Shown in pieces: positions 8,269-17,618 of a stretch of 64,000 nt of DNA. Below the pieces are notes generated by a model. The model saw nothing but the letters and a program-made list of their open reading frames with translations. It was not told the origin of the DNA and did no database searches. The stretch comes from Vreelandella zhuhanensis (GTDB taxonomy: Bacteria > Pseudomonadota > Gammaproteobacteria > Pseudomonadales > Halomonadaceae). Position 1 is the stretch's first letter; each line of letters begins with the position of its first letter. A program made the position numbers and the translations under genes. Where the stretch lies: NCBI RefSeq assembly GCF_009793355.1, contig NZ_WTKP01000002.1, forward strand, positions 186,001 to 250,000, written 5' to 3'.

Positions 8269-9096
8269 TCAAGGCGCGGCCTTGAGCCTCTCGCTGCGCC
8301 GACGCAGAAACTCCATGGTAATCAACAGCAATGTCGAAAGCAGGATCAGAATGGTAGCCATCGCGGCGATGGCCGGGCTGATATTCTCGCGGATACCGGA
8401 AAACATCTGGATCGGCAGGGTACGCTCGGTGGGGCTGGCAATGAACAGCGCCACCACTACTTCATCAAAGGAAGTGGCGAAGGCGAACAACCCGCCGGAA
8501 ACCATGCCCGGCACGATCTGCGGCAATACCACGGTGAAGAATACCCGTACCGGGCTGGCGCCCAGGCTTGCCCCTGCGCGCATCTGGTTGAAATCGAACC
8601 CTTGTAAAGTGGCATTCACGGTGATTACCACGAAAGGCACCCCCAGGACAGTATGCGCCAGCACCAGCCCCGTGTAAGAGTTGAGCAGGCCCACCTGAGC
8701 GAAGAAGAAATACATGCCCACCGCCACGATGACCAGCGGCACCACCATGGGCGAGATCAGAAGCGCGAGGATTAGGCCCTTGCCGGGGAAGTCCGCACGA
8801 TTGAGCCCTACCGCCGCCAATGTGCCGAACGTCATGGCCAGCAATGTCGCCAGCGGCGCCACGATCAAGCTATTCTTGAGCGATTCCATCCACGGACCGT
8901 CACTGAAAATTTCTTCGTACCAGCGCAACGAGAAACCGGGCAGCGGATAAGTGAGAAAGGAGCCGCTGCTGAACGACAGCGGAATGATTACGAAGACCGG
9001 TGCAATCAGAAACAACAGGACCAGGCCGCAGGAACCGCGGAATATCCAGAACCAGAGCTTTTCCACCGGTGAGGCATAAGGAGGCAAGGCCATCAC
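8269..9096 (-). CDS. ABC transporter permease, PotC/PotI type
   Basis: 275 residues with six predicted membrane spans and the cytoplasmic EAA-type loop 'GASLGASPVRVFFTVVLPQIVPG' that docks on the ATPase. It is the second permease of a spermidine/putrescine-type importer and starts one base after the stop of the first permease gene, implying translational coupling. Last gene of the four-gene operon. Polyamine uptake is the usual role of this family, but some members take up GABA or other small amines, so the substrate is not fixed. Confidence 0.85.
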   Translation of the reverse strand: MMALPPYASPVEKLWFWIFRGSCGLVLLFLIAPVFVIIPLSFSSGSFLTYPLPGFSLRWYEEIFSDGPWMESLKNSLIVAPLATLLAMTFGTLAAVGLNRADFPGKGLILALLISPMVVPLVIVAVGMYFFFAQVGLLNSYTGLVLAHTVLGVPFVVITVNATLQGFDFNQMRAGASLGASPVRVFFTVVLPQIVPGMVSGGLFAFATSFDEVVVALFIASPTERTLPIQMFSGIRENISPAIAAMATILILLSTLLLITMEFLRRRSERLKAAP

Positions 9097-10347
9097 TTAA
9101 CTCCTGATCAGCTGTTTGCGGTTTACCAGACGGTGGTAAACCAGATAGAGCAATAAGGTCAACGCCAGCAGGATGCTACCCAGTGCCGCTGCCATGCCCC
9201 AGTTATTGGTGGTATTGGTATAGTAGGCCACGTAATAGCTGACCATCTGGTCCGCTGGGCCACCCACCAGGGCCGGAGTGATGTAGTAACCCAACGCCAT
9301 AATGAACACCAGAATGGTACCTGCCGCCACCCCGGAAATCGTCTGTGGCGCATAGACCTGCCAGAAGGCGGCAAAAGGATGCGCCCCCAACGATACCGCC
9401 GCGCGTTGATAGCTGGGCGAGATACCCTTCATCACGCTGTAAAGTGGCAATATCATGAACGGTAGCAAGATATGCACCATGGCAAAGAAAACCCCGATGC
9501 GGTTGAACACCAACTGCAACGGCGTGTCGATTATCCCCGTAGCGATCAAGCTCTGGTTTATCAGGCCATTGGATTGCAACAGGATGATCCAGGCTGCCGT
9601 GCGTACTAGAAGCGAGGTCCAGAACGGCAAAAGCACCAGTATCATCAACAGATTGCTGGTCTTGGGCGGTAACGTCGCCAACAGATAGGCCAGCGGAAAG
9701 CCCAGCGCCAGGCAGATCAAGGTCACCCCACCGGCAATCACCATGGTGCGCTTGAATACCGACTGATAGATGCGATTCTGAGCATCGATGCGCTGAATCT
9801 CACCGTCGGCACCACGCTCCAGGTCCAGCGATGCCAGGACATAACGATCCGTGACCGGCGGTGACGCTCGCTGAATCTCGCGCCAAGTGGTGGTTTCGCC
9901 CCATGCCGGATCGATCTCGATCAGGGTCTGCGTCCAGTTCTCGCTGCTCGCCGGAAGTCCCCGCAGGGTACGCATCAACAAACCGCGATACTGGTTATCT
10001 TCATAGTTGAGACGCCGACCGACCTTGCCCAATCCTCCGCCACGCCGTGAGTCGCGCAACTCAGCGGCGAACGCCGCCAAGGTGGCTTCTTCCGGAAGGT
10101 CGCTGCCATCCCATTGCTGCAACCCGGCCACGGTTCTTGGCATGACCGATTCAAGCTCGGTGTTATCCACGCTACGCCACAGCATGCTGCCGATGGGAAG
10201 CACAAAGACCACGATCAAGAACAGGGCGAGCGGCGCTACCAGACCGATGGCCTTGAACTTGCGCAGCCGATCGGCACGCTTGAGCTGTTTTTTGAGATTA
10301 GCTTCAGGCGGAGCCTCCGGCCTCGCTGCTACCGCATTTGTGCTCAT
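9097..10347 (-). CDS. ABC transporter permease, PotB/PotH type, with large periplasmic insertion
   Basis: 416 residues, about 130 longer than E. coli PotB. The first membrane span (about residues 35-58) is followed by a hydrophilic segment of roughly 140 residues before the remaining five spans, so a sizeable periplasmic domain is predicted. The EAA loop is 'AAVSLGAHPFAAFWQVYAPQTISG'. The same long form is known among proteobacterial polyamine-type transporters. Lies between the binding-protein gene (94-base gap) and the second permease. Confidence 0.85.
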   Translation of the reverse strand: MSTNAVAARPEAPPEANLKKQLKRADRLRKFKAIGLVAPLALFLIVVFVLPIGSMLWRSVDNTELESVMPRTVAGLQQWDGSDLPEEATLAAFAAELRDSRRGGGLGKVGRRLNYEDNQYRGLLMRTLRGLPASSENWTQTLIEIDPAWGETTTWREIQRASPPVTDRYVLASLDLERGADGEIQRIDAQNRIYQSVFKRTMVIAGGVTLICLALGFPLAYLLATLPPKTSNLLMILVLLPFWTSLLVRTAAWIILLQSNGLINQSLIATGIIDTPLQLVFNRIGVFFAMVHILLPFMILPLYSVMKGISPSYQRAAVSLGAHPFAAFWQVYAPQTISGVAAGTILVFIMALGYYITPALVGGPADQMVSYYVAYYTNTTNNWGMAAALGSILLALTLLLYLVYHRLVNRKQLIRS

Positions 10348-10441
10348 GCCACCCCCAGCGAAGAATATGATGACGCCCCGGCAGAGCCGTGACGTTCAAG
10401 AGAAGGGGCAGCGGCCCGAAGACCGCTGCAGGCGCCTTGAA

Positions 10442-11503
10442 TCAGTGTGTCGCCCAGGCGTTGAAGCGTTGTTCCAACTGTTCGCCGTAATCCACCCAGA
10501 AGCCTGTGTTGATGGCAAGGGCGCCTTCCAGGTTGTCGGCATGCGTCGGCATGCGCCGAGCTTGCTCTTCATCGAGCTGGTCGATGGCGTCCGGATGCAC
10601 CGGGCCATAGGGAATTTCGCTGGAATATACCGCCTGATTTTCGGGCTGGCTGGCGAATTCGATGAACTGATAGGCCTCATCCACGTGCTCGCTGCCCGAG
10701 ACAATCGCCCAATAATCCAGGTCGTAGAGACTGCCGTCCCAGACGATTTCCAGGTTATTGCCCTCTTCCTGGGCGGCGGCGATGCGGCCGTTGTAGGAAG
10801 AGGTCATCACCACGTCACCGGCGACCAGCCACTGAGGCGGTTGAGCTCCGGCTTCCCACCACTGGATGTGATCCTTGAGTTCATCGAGCTTGGCGAAAGC
10901 ACGGTCAACGCCTTCCTCGGTCATCAAGACGTCATAGACTTCTTCGTTGGGCACCCCATCGGCCATCAGCGCAAATTCCAGGGTGTACTTGGCACCGCGA
11001 CGCAAGCCACGGGTGCCCGGAAAGTCTTCCACGTTCCAGAAATCCTCCCAGGAAGCTGGAGCGGCCTCCAGGGCATCGGCATCGTAGGCAAGTACCGTGG
11101 ACCACACGAAGGAGCCAACCCCGCATTCATCAAAGGCTGAATCGATCAATACATCGCCAAGCCCCAGACGCTGCCAGTCGATAGGTTCGAACAACCCTTC
11201 GAAACAGCCGCGCACCATTTCGGGCGACTCCATTTCCACCAGATCCCAGCTGACGTTACCGGTCTCGACCATGGCGCGGATACGGGAAAGCTCACCGTTA
11301 TAATCGCCAGGGGTGAGTTCGATGCCGGTCTTTTCCTCGAAGGGCCCGTAGTAAGCCTTTTGCATGGCATCGCCGGAGGCGCCACCGAAGGAGATCACGG
11401 TCAATGCCTGCGCACCGGCGGATGCTGCCAGCCCCGCTGTCAATAAACCACTAACCGCCACACTACGGGCCAGACGGGTACGCATAAGGTTGTTTTTTTT
11501 CAT
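10442..11503 (-). CDS. Periplasmic polyamine-type substrate-binding protein (PotD family)
   Basis: 353 residues beginning with a Sec signal peptide (about residues 1-31, cut after 'ASAGAQA'), then 'LTVISFGGASGDAMQKAYYGPFEEKTGIELTP', the extracellular solute-binding family 1/PotD fold. It delivers its ligand to the two permeases. The E. coli PotD/PotF acidic pocket residues cannot be assigned by eye, so spermidine, putrescine or another amine remain possible. A good AGGAGAATG start signal and a small hairpin (GGTCG/CGACC, 11514-11527) lie just upstream. Confidence 0.88.
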   Translation of the reverse strand: MKKNNLMRTRLARSVAVSGLLTAGLAASAGAQALTVISFGGASGDAMQKAYYGPFEEKTGIELTPGDYNGELSRIRAMVETGNVSWDLVEMESPEMVRGCFEGLFEPIDWQRLGLGDVLIDSAFDECGVGSFVWSTVLAYDADALEAAPASWEDFWNVEDFPGTRGLRRGAKYTLEFALMADGVPNEEVYDVLMTEEGVDRAFAKLDELKDHIQWWEAGAQPPQWLVAGDVVMTSSYNGRIAAAQEEGNNLEIVWDGSLYDLDYWAIVSGSEHVDEAYQFIEFASQPENQAVYSSEIPYGPVHPDAIDQLDEEQARRMPTHADNLEGALAINTGFWVDYGEQLEQRFNAWATH

Positions 11504-11617
11504 GCCATTCTCCTGGTCGCAAGCGACCTTTCATGGGTATCGAAAGTGCACGTTGGAAATCGTGCGGTGGAAAATTTTTGTTCTGTAAAGCTAAGCGGTT
11601 AGACAAAAAACCAGCTA

Positions 11618-12736
11618 TCAGGAAGCGTTCAAGGCGCGAACATCTTCGTTTCGCCAACCGAGTTCCACGATATCGCCCGGCTGCAAGCGGCTGGAAAAAT
11701 CATCCACGGGAACGCGAGCCACGAAATCATCGTTGCCTGCCAGCTCGCAGCGCACCCTAAGGTGATCACCCAGGTAGATGAATTCGTGCACCTTGCCTTG
11801 CAGGCGATTGGGAAGTTGGGTCGCGGCACCGTTGAGTTTGACTCGTTCAGGGCGGATCGAAAGCCGGGTGGCATCGCCTTGCGCAAGATTCGGGCCGAGC
11901 AGCGCCCCGGTGCTGAAACCTTCGCCGAAACTCACCCGGCAATCACGCCCCTGTACCGACTCGACACGACCGGGCAGCGTATTGTTCTCACCGATGAACT
12001 GGGCCACAAAAGCGTTGGCAGGGAATTCGTAAAGATTGGTAGGGGTGTCGATCTGCTGGATGACGCCATCGTTGAAGACCGCCACTCGGTCCGACATGGT
12101 CAAGGCTTCGCTTTGATCATGGGTCACGAAAACCACCGTCAGCCCGAGCTGTTTGTGAAGATGCTTTATCTCCAGCTGCATTCGCTCGCGCAACTGCTTG
12201 TCCAAGGCACCTAGAGGCTCATCCATCAAGATCAATTGCGGCTCGAACACCAGCGAACGAGCCAATGCCACCCGTTGCTGCTGGCCGCCTGAAAGTTGTG
12301 TCGGGCGCCGCTTGGCGAATTCCCTGAGCTGAATCATGTCGAGAATGTCGGATACCTTACGCTCGATTTCGGCGGCAGGCAGGCGGCGGGTTTTCAGCGG
12401 GTAGCGAATATTTTCTTCCACCGTCATATGCGGGAAAAGCGCATAGTTCTGAAACACCATGCCGAAGTTACGCTTATGGGGCGGCACGCTATTGAGGCGC
12501 TGGGACTCGAGGAAGATATCGCCGCTGGTAGGTACTTCAAAACCGGCCAGCATCATCAGGCAGGTAGTCTTGCCGGAGCCTGAAGGCCCCAGCAAGGTAA
12601 CGAATTCTCCCTTATGAATGGAAAGATTGAGATCCTTGACGACCAGATTTTCGCCATCGTAAGTCTTCTGTACGGCGTCAAAGCGAACCAAGGGTGTCGA
12701 GTGATCGGAACTGGAAAGATTCGTATTAGTCGGCAT
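11618..12736 (-). CDS. ABC transporter ATPase, PotA type
   Basis: About 372 residues from the ATG at 12736. Walker A 'GPSGSGKTT' (50-58), signature 'LSGGQQQR' (148-155), Walker B 'LILMDEP' (168-174), H-loop 'VFVTHDQSEA', and a C-terminal TOBE domain with 'SIRPERVKLNG'. It powers the importer encoded downstream and is the promoter-proximal gene of the operon. Upstream in-frame ATG codons (12775 and 12796) have no ribosome site. The 114-base gap to the binding-protein gene contains hairpins that may set the high level of that protein. Confidence 0.9.
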   Translation of the reverse strand: MPTNTNLSSSDHSTPLVRFDAVQKTYDGENLVVKDLNLSIHKGEFVTLLGPSGSGKTTCLMMLAGFEVPTSGDIFLESQRLNSVPPHKRNFGMVFQNYALFPHMTVEENIRYPLKTRRLPAAEIERKVSDILDMIQLREFAKRRPTQLSGGQQQRVALARSLVFEPQLILMDEPLGALDKQLRERMQLEIKHLHKQLGLTVVFVTHDQSEALTMSDRVAVFNDGVIQQIDTPTNLYEFPANAFVAQFIGENNTLPGRVESVQGRDCRVSFGEGFSTGALLGPNLAQGDATRLSIRPERVKLNGAATQLPNRLQGKVHEFIYLGDHLRVRCELAGNDDFVARVPVDDFSSRLQPGDIVELGWRNEDVRALNAS

Positions 12737-12905
12737 CGATTTTCCCGCGGCGTGAAGGTGGCGCGGTGACGTCATAAAATTCAGACGATCACGCAAAATT
12801 TCTACATTAAAAGCTAAGCGTCGACACCTCTGACGTCAAGTAGATTAGCTCAGCTCCTTTTACAGTGTTTCAACGCAAGGCCGCGTCAGCGCTTTACCAC
12901 CTGAT

Positions 12906-14399
12906 TCAAGTGCCGCAGAAAGTACGTAGCACTTCTTGACTGGGCGCAGGCGGAACGGCCCAGTCACGTGCCTGCTGAGTATCTTCGAACGGCCGTGTCA
13001 CCAAAGCCAACAATGTTTCGAAGGGAGTGAAATCTTCTTGCTCCACGGCAGCGGCGATCACCTCTTCCACCCGGTGGTTGCGCGGAATGATCAAAGGGTT
13101 GGCGTGGCGCATTCGAGCCAGGGTGGCCGGTGTGGGGGTGGCATGTTCCTGACGATGGGTTTGCCACCGCGAAAGCCAGGCTTCAAGTGGCTCGGGGGCT
13201 TGGGTAAGCGCCAAGAGCGCTTCATGGGCGGCCCGCCGGGCATTGTCGTCTTCGCTGGCTGCCAGCTGGTATAGCCGATCGAAACTCAAGGTGAAGTCCA
13301 TCCACCCGGCCTGCATGAGCTCCAGAAAGTCATCACCCAGGGAAAGCGCCTCAGGGTCGTCTTTTTCAAGGCCCAACTTGGCGCTCATGATGACCTGGCG
13401 TTGCGCCTGAAAATGCTCGGGGAAGCTCTGAAGGACCTGCGTCGCCCTTTCCACGGCTCGGTCACCGTCATTATCGATCAGCGGCAGCAGGGTTTCCGCC
13501 AGGCGAGCCAGGTTCCACTGGGCGACAGTCGGCTGGTTGTGGTAAGCATAGCGCTTGCCTTCATCGATCGAGCTGAAGACGGTCTCGGCATGATAACGGT
13601 CCATGAACGCACAAGGACCGTAATCGATGGTGTCTCCAGCCACGCTCATGTTGTCGGTGTTCATCACCCCATGAATGAAACCGACGCCCATCCATTGCGC
13701 CACCAAAGCCGCTTGGCGTTGCAAAATGGCATCGAACAAGGCCAGGTAACGTTGATCGTTCGGCAGTTCGCCAAGCTCGGGATAATGACGTTCGATGCTG
13801 TGCTCGGCCAGCTCCTGCAGGCTCTTCTCATCGCCTACGTAGGCCAGAAACTGGAAGGTGCCGATCCGAATGTGGCTCGAGGCCACCCTTGTCAACACCG
13901 CACCGGGCTCAAAGGTTCGCCGATGTACCCGTTCGCCGGTGGTCACCGCCGCCAGCGCTCGAGTGGTGGAAATCCCCAAGGCGTGCATGGCTTCGCTGAC
14001 CAGGTATTCACGCAGCACCGGACCCAGCGGTGCGCGGCCATCGCCACCTCGGGAGAACGGCGTGCGCCCGGCACCTTTGAGTTGAATGTCACGCAGCCGC
14101 CCTTCCCCATCGCGCACCTCACCCAGCAACAGGGCGCGGCCATCGCCCAATTGAGGAACGAAGGTACCGAACTGATGCCCGGCATAGGCCATGGCCAAAG
14201 GATCGGCACCGGGAGGCAGTTGATTGCCACTCACCCACTTGGCCAATTGTTCGGGGTCAGGCGACTCTTTCATTCCCAGTTGCTGGGCAAGCGGTGCATT
14301 GAATGCAATCAAGCGTGGCGCAGGCACCGGGGTAGGATCGCAGGCCGTCCAGCAACGCTGTGGCAACTGCCGATAATGGTGTTCGAAATCAAGGAACAT
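12906..14399 (-). CDS. selO: Protein adenylyltransferase SelO (YdiU)
   Basis: About 497 residues of the pseudokinase-fold AMPylator that transfers AMP from ATP to proteins in redox stress. Recognised by 'AYAGHQFGTFVPQLGDGRA', 'LKGAGRTPFSRGGDGRAPLGP' and 'GVMNTDNMSVAGDTIDYGPCAFMD'. The C-terminus FCGT retains the cysteine near the tail that corresponds to the selenocysteine of animal SelO. The second ATG (14399) is chosen because GGAG lies six bases before it. Stand-alone gene. Confidence 0.95.
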   Translation of the reverse strand: MFLDFEHHYRQLPQRCWTACDPTPVPAPRLIAFNAPLAQQLGMKESPDPEQLAKWVSGNQLPPGADPLAMAYAGHQFGTFVPQLGDGRALLLGEVRDGEGRLRDIQLKGAGRTPFSRGGDGRAPLGPVLREYLVSEAMHALGISTTRALAAVTTGERVHRRTFEPGAVLTRVASSHIRIGTFQFLAYVGDEKSLQELAEHSIERHYPELGELPNDQRYLALFDAILQRQAALVAQWMGVGFIHGVMNTDNMSVAGDTIDYGPCAFMDRYHAETVFSSIDEGKRYAYHNQPTVAQWNLARLAETLLPLIDNDGDRAVERATQVLQSFPEHFQAQRQVIMSAKLGLEKDDPEALSLGDDFLELMQAGWMDFTLSFDRLYQLAASEDDNARRAAHEALLALTQAPEPLEAWLSRWQTHRQEHATPTPATLARMRHANPLIIPRNHRVEEVIAAAVEQEDFTPFETLLALVTRPFEDTQQARDWAVPPAPSQEVLRTFCGT

Positions 14400-14561
14400 G
14401 AGCATCTCCTGTTGTCGTATTGACTGTGCGTATACGCATTAGCCTAACAGACATACCCGAGTGGCCAAGTCAGGCTTTCCGTCCCAGAAAAATCAGGCGG
14501 AATAATAGTACCCAGCCTAGACGAGTCACTGCTAGAAAGCCGTTTCCCAAGGAGTGCTTAA

Positions 14562-15188
14562 ATGCCTGCCACGCTTTCGATACCACCCCATATGACCCCG
14601 CTCTCGCGCGACTTCTATGCCCGCGACACCCTGGTGGTCGCTGAGAATCTGCTGGGATGTCATGTGGTTCGCGAGCTGGAAAGCGGTCTGCATTTGATGG
14701 CACGTATCGTCGAAGTGGAGGCTTACATGGGCCCGCATGACAGTGCCTGCCATGCCGCCAAGGGGCGTACCGCGCGCACGGAAGTGATGTTCGGCCCACC
14801 CGGCCATGCCTATGTATATCTGATCTACGGCATGCACCACATGCTCAACTTCATCACTTTGCGTGACGGTTATCCGTGTGGCGTCCTGCTGCGTGCCGTG
14901 GAACCGGTGCTGGGGGAGCCGCAAATGCGCCTGCTACGCTCCGCCAAAGGCAAGCAACTTAGCAATGGGCCGGGCAAGCTGACACGGGCGCTGGGTGTGG
15001 ATAAATCGCTTTATGGCCACGACCTGACCTTGGGAACCCAGCTATGGGCCAGCCCTCGATCCGCTGGTTTCAAACCACAGATCGCCTATGGCCCCAGGGT
15101 GGGTATCGGTTACGCCGAATCCGAACATCGGGAAGCCCCTTGGCGGTTGTGGTTAAAAGGCAATGAATGGGTGTCTAAAGCCCGCTAG
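14562..15188 (+). CDS. 3-methyladenine DNA glycosylase (AAG/Mpg family)
   Basis: 208 residues; 'ARIVEVEAYMGPHDSACHA' holds the catalytic Glu and 'PGHAYVYLIYGMHHMLNF' and 'GPGKLTRALGV' are typical of the AAG (MPG) fold. It removes alkylated purines such as 3-methyladenine and hypoxanthine in base-excision repair. AAGGAG precedes the ATG. Its last four bases overlap the end of the convergent sirtuin gene. Confidence 0.93.
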   Translation: MPATLSIPPHMTPLSRDFYARDTLVVAENLLGCHVVRELESGLHLMARIVEVEAYMGPHDSACHAAKGRTARTEVMFGPPGHAYVYLIYGMHHMLNFITLRDGYPCGVLLRAVEPVLGEPQMRLLRSAKGKQLSNGPGKLTRALGVDKSLYGHDLTLGTQLWASPRSAGFKPQIAYGPRVGIGYAESEHREAPWRLWLKGNEWVSKAR

Positions 15189-16045
15189 GTGGACTGCAGG
15201 CATTTGACCGTCGCTTCCAGGACCGGGGTCAAGGGGGCGTTCAATTTGAGCGATAACAGGGGGTCGGCGCGGGTAACGCCCAAATTGAGTGCGGCCAGGG
15301 GAAGCTTGCGGGCGTGGGCATGGCGAAAGAAGCGGTAACCGGAAAACACCATCAAGGACGTGCCCACTGCCAGAACCGCATCGGCTCGGTCGAGTGCGGC
15401 TTGAGCCTGTTCACGCCTTAATGCCGGCACCACGTCACCGTAAAACACCACATCGGGTTTGAAGATACCGCCACAACGTGGGCAGTCATGTACCTGGAAG
15501 GTATTGAAGTCGGTTTCAAGGTCGGCATCGCCGTCTGGAGCATGGCCGGCATCCAGGGTGGCAAAGGCCGGGTTCAAGTGGGCCATTTCCGCATGCAGGG
15601 CATGGCGCATCATGCGGTAATCGCATTGCATGCAGACCACCAGATCCGCTCGCCCATGCAGGTCCACCACCCGCCGCGAGCCGGCGCGCTGATGCAGACG
15701 GTCGACGTTCTGGGTCACCACTTGCTCCACATGACCCAAGGCTTCCAGCTGCGCCAGTGCCCGATGAGCACCCCCCACCTTGGCATCGCTCAGCGCCTTG
15801 AACCCCACTAGGGCGCGCGCCCAATAGCGTTGACGAACGCTGTGGGAACCCACGAAATCAGCGTGCTGTACCGGCGGCGGGCGCTTCCATTGCCCAGCCG
15901 CATCGCGGTAGTCGGGAATACCACTATCGGTACTCACGCCCGCCCCGGTAATCACCCACAGCCTGGGATGGCGCTGCACAAATTCCACCAAGGCCTCGCT
16001 GGCCGCATGCACGTTATCGGTAATAAAAGCGCTAGGCTCTGGCAA
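15185..16045 (-). CDS. NAD-dependent protein deacylase, Sir2 family
   Basis: 286 residues. NAD-binding 'GAGVSTDSGIPDYRD' (about 35-49), 'TQNVDRLHQRAGSRRVVDLHG' with the catalytic His, and a four-Cys zinc site 'CMQCDY' and 'CPRCGG'. It deacylates lysines using NAD. Length and the insert before the second Cys pair fit the bacterial class II sirtuins rather than E. coli CobB. The start appears to be TTG with GAGGG nine bases upstream; no better ATG is in frame. Confidence 0.92.
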   Translation of the reverse strand: MPEPSAFITDNVHAASEALVEFVQRHPRLWVITGAGVSTDSGIPDYRDAAGQWKRPPPVQHADFVGSHSVRQRYWARALVGFKALSDAKVGGAHRALAQLEALGHVEQVVTQNVDRLHQRAGSRRVVDLHGRADLVVCMQCDYRMMRHALHAEMAHLNPAFATLDAGHAPDGDADLETDFNTFQVHDCPRCGGIFKPDVVFYGDVVPALRREQAQAALDRADAVLAVGTSLMVFSGYRFFRHAHARKLPLAALNLGVTRADPLLSLKLNAPLTPVLEATVKCLQST

Positions 16046-16229
16046 GACATGGCCCTCGAAACAATACTTGGAAACAATAAGAGTTCATCTATATGACAGC
16101 TGATCATGGCGCAAAGTGCCAAAGCTGGCATGTTAACTGAATGCCCGCGTTGAACCTGAATCCCCAGGCTCGACTATGCTGGGATCACGGAATAACAACC
16201 ACAACGCTCATCATCTGAAAGGAGCCATT

Positions 16230-17477
16230 ATGGCCTGGTTTTCTGGATCTAGCGGTTTGGCGAATGATGTGAATTTTTCTGCCCAGCGCCCGGCTGCGCC
16301 GTTGGTATGGGGAATGCTTGTAGGCGCCGGTCTGCTGGCCTCCCAATCCGCCTACGCCTGGGATGGCGTCGTGGAAAAACAGATATTCGAGATGGAGGAA
16401 TACACAACGCAGGGCGGCGACACCATCGAGGATCTCAAGGTAGGCTGGGAAGCTTACGGCACCCTCAATGAAGCCCGTGACAACGTCATTTTAATTACCC
16501 ATTTCTTCTCCGGCACCAGCCATGCCGCCGGTCGTTACCAAGAGGATGGCGACAACAACGGCTATTGGGATTCAATCATCGGCCCTGGCAAGCCGCTGGA
16601 TACCGACCGCTACTACATTATCTCTTCGGATACCCTGGTCAACCTCAATGCCCACGACCCCAATGTCACCACTACCGGGCCGGCCTCGATCAACCCGGCT
16701 ACCGGCGAGCCCTGGGGGATGGAATTCCCCATGGTCACCATTCGCGATTTCGTCGAGGTGCAGCGTGAGTTGCTGGAAAGCCAGGATATCGATCAACTGC
16801 ATGCCGTGATGGGCGCCTCCATGGGAGCCTTGCAGGCCATCGAATGGGCCAGTGCCTACCCGGACAAGGTGGAACGCTTGATTTCAGTGATCGGCGCCGG
16901 CGTCACCGATCCTTGGTTGCTGACGAAGCTCGGCACCTGGGCGGCGCCCATTCGCCTGGATGCCAACTGGAACGAAGGCGATTATTACGATGATCACCCC
17001 CCGCTGGATGGGTTAAAGGAAGCACTCAAGCTGGTCACCATCGATGCCAATCATCCGGAATGGTTCAACGAAACCTTTGATCGCAGCTGGGCGGAACAGA
17101 ACGCTGACCCCGCACGCAACATCGACGCCCGTTATGCCCTCGAGAAGACCCTGGATGAGCTTGCCGCCGCTCGCGCGGAACAATCCGATGCCAATCATCT
17201 GCTCTATCTGGTTCAAGCCAACCAGGCATTTGTTGCCGGCCACGGTGATAGCCTGGAACAAGGCCTCGCTGCAATCGATGCACCCACCTTCATGCTGTAC
17301 AGCGAGAAAGACCTGATATTCACTCCCGAAGGCGTGCGCCGGACGGCGGAACTGATAGAAGCCGACGGCACTCAGGTGGATATTCAACCCTTGGAAGGTA
17401 ACCGGGGCCATCTGGATGGTGTGGTGAGTATCGACCAGGCAAGCGAGCAGCTGCGTGAATTTCTGGAGCAGGACTGA
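16230..17477 (+). CDS. Exported alpha/beta hydrolase of the MetX (homoserine acyltransferase-like) family
   Basis: About 415 residues. 'THFFSGTSHAAGRY', 'GPGKPLDTDRYYIISSD', 'GPASINPATGEPWGMEFPMVTIRD' and the nucleophile elbow 'VMGASMGALQAIEWA' are clearly MetX-like; the acid and base are probably in 'YSEKDLIFTPEG' and 'RGHLDGV'. Unlike biosynthetic MetX, it carries a signal-peptide-like segment (residues about 24-45, ending 'ASQSAYA'), so it should act in the periplasm, where acetyl-CoA is absent. A hydrolase role is therefore more likely than homoserine acetylation. ATG 16230 follows AAAGGAGCC. Confidence 0.8.
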   Translation: MAWFSGSSGLANDVNFSAQRPAAPLVWGMLVGAGLLASQSAYAWDGVVEKQIFEMEEYTTQGGDTIEDLKVGWEAYGTLNEARDNVILITHFFSGTSHAAGRYQEDGDNNGYWDSIIGPGKPLDTDRYYIISSDTLVNLNAHDPNVTTTGPASINPATGEPWGMEFPMVTIRDFVEVQRELLESQDIDQLHAVMGASMGALQAIEWASAYPDKVERLISVIGAGVTDPWLLTKLGTWAAPIRLDANWNEGDYYDDHPPLDGLKEALKLVTIDANHPEWFNETFDRSWAEQNADPARNIDARYALEKTLDELAAARAEQSDANHLLYLVQANQAFVAGHGDSLEQGLAAIDAPTFMLYSEKDLIFTPEGVRRTAELIEADGTQVDIQPLEGNRGHLDGVVSIDQASEQLREFLEQD

Positions 17478-17618
17478 ACGCCGCTAAAAACGCTACAGAA
17501 TTGGCGTGACGACATACCCCCTCCCTGCTAGCGGCGTTGAAGCCAAGTGGGGAACTGCTTAGGCTGAAGCCTTGGCAAGATTCCCCGCTGCATCATTCAT
17601 GAGATTCAGGATCGCATT

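Noticed and set aside
10007..11140. 377-codon plus-strand open frame opposite the ABC permease and binding-protein genes
   Set aside because: Antisense to two well-supported transporter genes, no start signal and no recognisable domain.
13401..14423. 340-codon plus-strand open frame opposite selO
   Set aside because: Complement of selO; the translation is basic and patternless.
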